Made by a program: the position numbers and the translations under genes. A stretch of DNA of 14,414 bases from CAYSZB01 sp964435475. GTDB taxonomy: Bacteria; Chloroflexota; Anaerolineae; Anaerolineales; Anaerolineaceae. Under the pieces are notes generated by a model. The model had not been told where the DNA came from. It worked only from the letters and a program-made list of their open reading frames with translations, and made no database searches. The stretch covers positions 1 to 14,414 of the forward strand of contig CAYSZB010000058.1 of the NCBI GenBank assembly GCA_964435475.1, given 5' to 3'. The first letter of the stretch is position 1. Each line of letters starts with the position of its first letter. Below are positions 14,154 to 14,414 of this stretch, in pieces.

Positions 14154-14414
14154 TTATACTTGCAGCAGCCTGCCTGCCAGGATGGCTGCCTGGTTGGCAT
14201 CCCCCGCAAAGCCATCCGCGCCGATATCATCAGCAAATTTCTGCGTCACGGGCGCCCCGCCGATGATCACTTTGACATCCTGCCGCACAAGGTTCTCTTC
14301 AAGGAACTGGATCGTCTTTTTCATGTTGAACATCGTAGTCGTTAACATCGCAGACATCCCCACGATTTGCGGCCTATGCTCCTGGATGGCAGACAGGAAC
14401 TTCTGTGGGCTGCA
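14154..14414 (-). CDS. Corrinoid (cobalamin-binding) methyltransferase protein, C-terminal part; 5' end outside window
   Basis: The last 86 residues of a MtaC/MtbC-type methyl-carrier protein, whose cobalt shuttles the methyl group between two methyltransferases. The visible part is the second half of the B12-binding Rossmann domain: QIVGMSAMLTTTM, which cradles the corrinoid nucleotide loop, VKVIIGGAPVTQKFADDIGADGF, and DANQAAILAGRLL. The cobalt-ligating DxHxxG motif and the N-terminal helical cap would lie upstream, past the right edge, so the ligand histidine cannot be checked. The frame is open to the last base of the window. The gene precedes the RamA-like activator on the same strand, which supports the assignment. 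Confidence 0.92.
   Translation of the reverse strand, partial: CSPQKFLSAIQEHRPQIVGMSAMLTTTMFNMKKTIQFLEENLVRQDVKVIIGGAPVTQKFADDIGADGFAGDANQAAILAGRLLQV

Overview
This 14.4-kb window looks like bacterial chromosome and is densely coding, with about 13 protein genes plus one truncated at each edge. I saw no rRNA, tRNA, CRISPR array, insertion sequence or phage gene. Base composition is balanced. Gene content (UroD-type methyltransferases with a corrinoid protein and a ferredoxin/ASKHA corrinoid activator, a TgpA-like transglutaminase, glutaminyl cyclase, PPK2, PfkB) suggests an anaerobic or facultative, free-living bacterium. The Anaerolineae (Chloroflexota) are my best guess, but that is inference from the gene mix and protein style, not from a marker gene.

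Left part (1-2500): a metal-uptake operon reads leftwards in the order Fur/Zur-type repressor, substrate-binding lipoprotein, ABC ATPase (cut by the left edge). It has a good sigma-70-type promoter and a 23-bp palindrome just downstream of it, a likely autoregulatory operator. Divergent from it is a SlyD-type FKBP prolyl isomerase with a His/Cys-rich metal-binding tail, ended by a clear terminator. Together these look like zinc (or manganese/nickel) homeostasis.

Middle (2500-7130): peptidase T on the minus strand, then two plus-strand genes for proteins acting at or outside the membrane: a membrane-anchored glutaminyl-peptide cyclotransferase and a 779-residue TgpA-like multi-membrane-span transglutaminase. 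The promoter of the latter is so close to its start codon that the mRNA should be leaderless.

7130-9762: a minus-strand pair, PPK2-type polyphosphate kinase followed 9 bases later by a PfkB-family sugar/nucleoside kinase, and upstream of it a small heat-shock protein (Hsp20) whose short AU-rich leader could be temperature-sensitive.

9762-14414: a membrane zinc-ribbon protein of unknown function, then two UroD/MtaA-superfamily methyltransferase-like genes on the plus strand. These run tail to tail, with overlapping stop codons, into a minus-strand pair: a corrinoid (B12-binding) protein, cut by the right edge, and a RamA-like corrinoid reductive activator. These four genes form a plausible corrinoid-dependent methyl-transfer module of unknown substrate, the most interesting system in the window.
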